7,226 bases of DNA from an uncultured Gemmatimonadota bacterium (GTDB lineage: Bacteria > Gemmatimonadota > Gemmatimonadetes > Gemmatimonadales > Gemmatimonadaceae): contig CAMLEQ010000194.1 of the NCBI GenBank assembly GCA_946479015.1, positions 1 to 7,226 of the forward strand, read 5' to 3'. Shown one piece after another: positions 6,228 to 7,226 of the stretch; position 1 is the stretch's first letter; every line of letters starts with the position of its first letter. The notes below the pieces were generated by a model. It ran no database searches, was not told the origin of the DNA, and saw only the letters and a program-made list of their open reading frames with translations. The position numbers and the translations under genes were made by a program.

Positions 6228-6671
6228 TCAGTCCTCGCGCGACGCGCGGCCCCGCGGGGGCGGCGGTGACTCCTCCCGACGATGGGCCATCACGCGCGCC
6301 GTCCGCCGCCCGAGCTCCGCGGCCGCGGTGCGACGCCGGAGCGCGACGCCGAGCGTCCAGTTCCAGAAGCTCGACACGGCCACGAGCCCCCACGCGAGGA
6401 GCGACCATTTCAGGAAGGCGGTGGTGCGCCACCGAGCGCCAGTGGGCTCCGGCGGCAGCAGCCCCGCCACGACGTGCCCCAGCGGCGTGGCCGCGAGGAG
6501 CACCAGCACCGCCGCGACCACGAAGATCACGATGCCGACGCGGGCGAGGAGGCGGGGAGCGACCCCCGAGCGCCCGAACCGGTGCGAGCGCCCCACGACG
6601 ACGATCGCCGCGAGGAGGCCGACGATCCACTGCGCGGCGGCCAGGATCGGGATCACGCGCTCCAGGATCAT
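6228..6671 (-). CDS. Small three-helix membrane protein of unknown function
   Basis: I do not recognise a family for this 147-residue protein. It has three clear hydrophobic segments: about 7-27 (IPILAAAQWIVGLLAAIVVV), 45-63 (GIVIFVVAAVLVLLAAT) and 87-106 (LKWSLLAWGLVAVSSFWNW). The N-terminal half therefore spans the membrane, with a short loop containing LLPPEPTGARW. The tail (about 111-147) is Arg-rich and then Pro/Glu-rich, with RREESPPPPRGRAS, and is probably cytoplasmic. The ATG at 6671 has only a weak ribosome site (GCGAG). It lies 64 nt after the DUF3618-type gene, past a strong stem-loop, and is followed by a terminator-like hairpin. Codon use looks like that of its neighbours. It could be a membrane-stress accessory of the upstream pair. 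No link to the pilus is visible apart from adjacency. Confidence 0.75.
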   Translation of the reverse strand: MILERVIPILAAAQWIVGLLAAIVVVGRSHRFGRSGVAPRLLARVGIVIFVVAAVLVLLAATPLGHVVAGLLPPEPTGARWRTTAFLKWSLLAWGLVAVSSFWNWTLGVALRRRTAAAELGRRTARVMAHRREESPPPPRGRASRED

Positions 6672-6691
6672 GCTCGCCGTACGCGCCGAGC

Positions 6692-6721
6692 GGGCGCGGA
6701 AGCCGCGAGGCCTCCGCGCCC
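6692..6721 (-). other. Long GC-rich stem-loop between two membrane-protein genes
   Basis: In the 64-nt gap between the DUF3618-type gene and the three-helix protein the minus strand holds GGGCGCGGA and TCCGCGCCC, a perfect 9-bp stem. In RNA it extends inward by G-U, G-C, C-G and C-G pairs to about 13 bp with a UCGC loop. The following bases are GC-rich with no T-run. It may be a U-less terminator, an mRNA stability element or a processing site. The opposite strand would give a GCGA tetraloop but with one A-C mismatch, so the minus-strand RNA pairs better. Confidence 0.5.
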
Positions 6722-6735
6722 TCCGGTCCCGATGC

Positions 6736-7200
6736 TCAGTGCGTCATCGAGCCGAGGGAGCCGCCGAGCGGCGCCTGAGCGCCGCCGCTCGGATACGTTC
6801 CCGTCGTCGTGCGCTCGGTCACCGACACGGCGTGCGCGACCTGCCGCTGCCGCTGGTCGCCGCCGATCGCCTCCTTCAACTCGGACACCCACCCGTCCAC
6901 GCGCTCCGAGAGCGCCGCCGACACGCCACCGATGAGGCGCGAGGCCGCATCGTCGAGGAGCGATCCGAGCTTGCTGCTCGCGCCGCCCGTCGCCTTCACC
7001 GCGGCGGCGGCGGACTTCACAGCGGCTCGCGAGCTCGCGAGCAGCACTCCCGCCCCGACCGCCAGCGCCAGCGAGGGCCAGGGGTGATCCCGCACCACCT
7101 GCACCACGTTCAACTTTCGCTCGAGCTGCGCGAGCGTGTCGGACATGCGCTCGCGCGTCAGCTCGATGTCACGCCGGACGTCAGCCGTCGTTTCAGCCAT
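6736..7200 (-). CDS. DUF3618-type membrane-associated protein
   Basis: This 154-residue protein begins with a polar amphipathic helix, VRRDIELTRERMSDTLAQLE (8-27), followed by KLNVVQVV and a hydrophobic segment WPSLALAVGAGVLLASS (41-57). This is the layout of the DUF3618 family: an acidic/basic coiled helix of the I-x-x-T-R-x-x-M/L type, then one membrane anchor. An Ala/Lys-rich helical middle (58-112) and a Ser/Thr/Gly-rich tail complete it. The biochemical role of the family is unknown. It often sits beside holin-like and YtxH-like small membrane proteins and is thought to be envelope- or stress-related. The ATG at 7200 has GGGAGG with a 7-nt spacing. It overlaps the end of an upstream gene by 43 nt if that reading is right. 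Confidence 0.82.
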   Translation of the reverse strand: MAETTADVRRDIELTRERMSDTLAQLERKLNVVQVVRDHPWPSLALAVGAGVLLASSRAAVKSAAAAVKATGGASSKLGSLLDDAASRLIGGVSAALSERVDGWVSELKEAIGGDQRQRQVAHAVSVTERTTTGTYPSGGAQAPLGGSLGSMTH

Positions 7201-7226
7201 TCCTTGTCCTCCCTCAGCGTCTCCAC
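7158..7226 (-). CDS. C-terminal end of a putative Holin_X/YqjE-like membrane protein (partial)
   Basis: One minus-strand frame enters the window at 7226 and stays open to a TGA at 7160-7158. It reads VETLREDKEWLKRRL and then a short Thr/Ser end, 22 residues in all. A charged ETLxEDxEWLK-type helix at the C-terminus is, from memory, typical of the phage-holin-like (Holin_X/PF07332) proteins that accompany DUF3618 proteins. Another frame closes after three codons and the third is that of the downstream gene. The short length makes this tentative. If correct, the two genes overlap by 43 nt and are co-transcribed. Confidence 0.45.
   Translation of the reverse strand: METLREDKEWLKRRLTSGVTSS

Noticed and set aside
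1..7226. Mobile elements, CRISPR arrays, phage genes or toxin-antitoxin modules
   Set aside because: No transposase, spaced direct repeats, integrase or paired small toxin/antitoxin genes are visible. The holin-like name of the edge gene refers to a chromosomal membrane family, not to a prophage.

Overview
The window is a very GC-rich (about two thirds or more G+C by eye) stretch of a bacterial chromosome in which every gene I can support lies on the minus strand, so transcription runs from high to low coordinates. A dedicated outer-membrane secretin (CpaC) implies a diderm bacterium. High GC, the Tad gene order and a DUF3618/holin-like pair next door fit Gemmatimonadota best, but Myxococcota, Acidobacteriota or a high-GC proteobacterium cannot be excluded. 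The phylum call is inference.

Region 1 (about 7226 to 6228) holds the end of a gene whose last residues resemble the Holin_X/YqjE-type membrane family, an overlapping DUF3618-type membrane-associated protein, and a three-helix membrane protein of unknown function. A long GC-rich stem-loop lies between the last two, and a terminator-like hairpin follows the third.

Region 2 (about 6227 to 5930) is the regulatory gap in front of the pilus operon. It has an AT-rich island with a sigma70-like promoter, a perfect 8-5-8 inverted repeat filling the spacer between its -35 and -10 boxes, and a leader of about 120 nt with a stem-loop.

Region 3 (5929 to 1) is a tight-adherence (Tad/Flp type IVb pilus) operon in the order flp, cpaA/tadV, tadE, cpaB/rcpC, cpaC/rcpA, cpaE/tadZ, cpaF/tadA, with cpaF cut by the window start. 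The pilin Flp and the pseudopilin TadE would be processed by the peptidase CpaA. CpaF would power assembly, CpaE would place the machine in the cell, and CpaB and CpaC would form the periplasmic and outer-membrane channel. The platform proteins TadB/TadC, expected next, lie beyond position 1. Genes are closely packed except for an 88-nt gap before cpaB that holds a strong G-quadruplex motif, and a hairpin between flp and cpaA.

I see no mobile element, CRISPR array, tRNA or rRNA. The genes themselves belong to known families. The less ordinary observations are the operator-like repeat, the G-quadruplex, the intergenic hairpins and the degenerate nucleotide site of CpaE.
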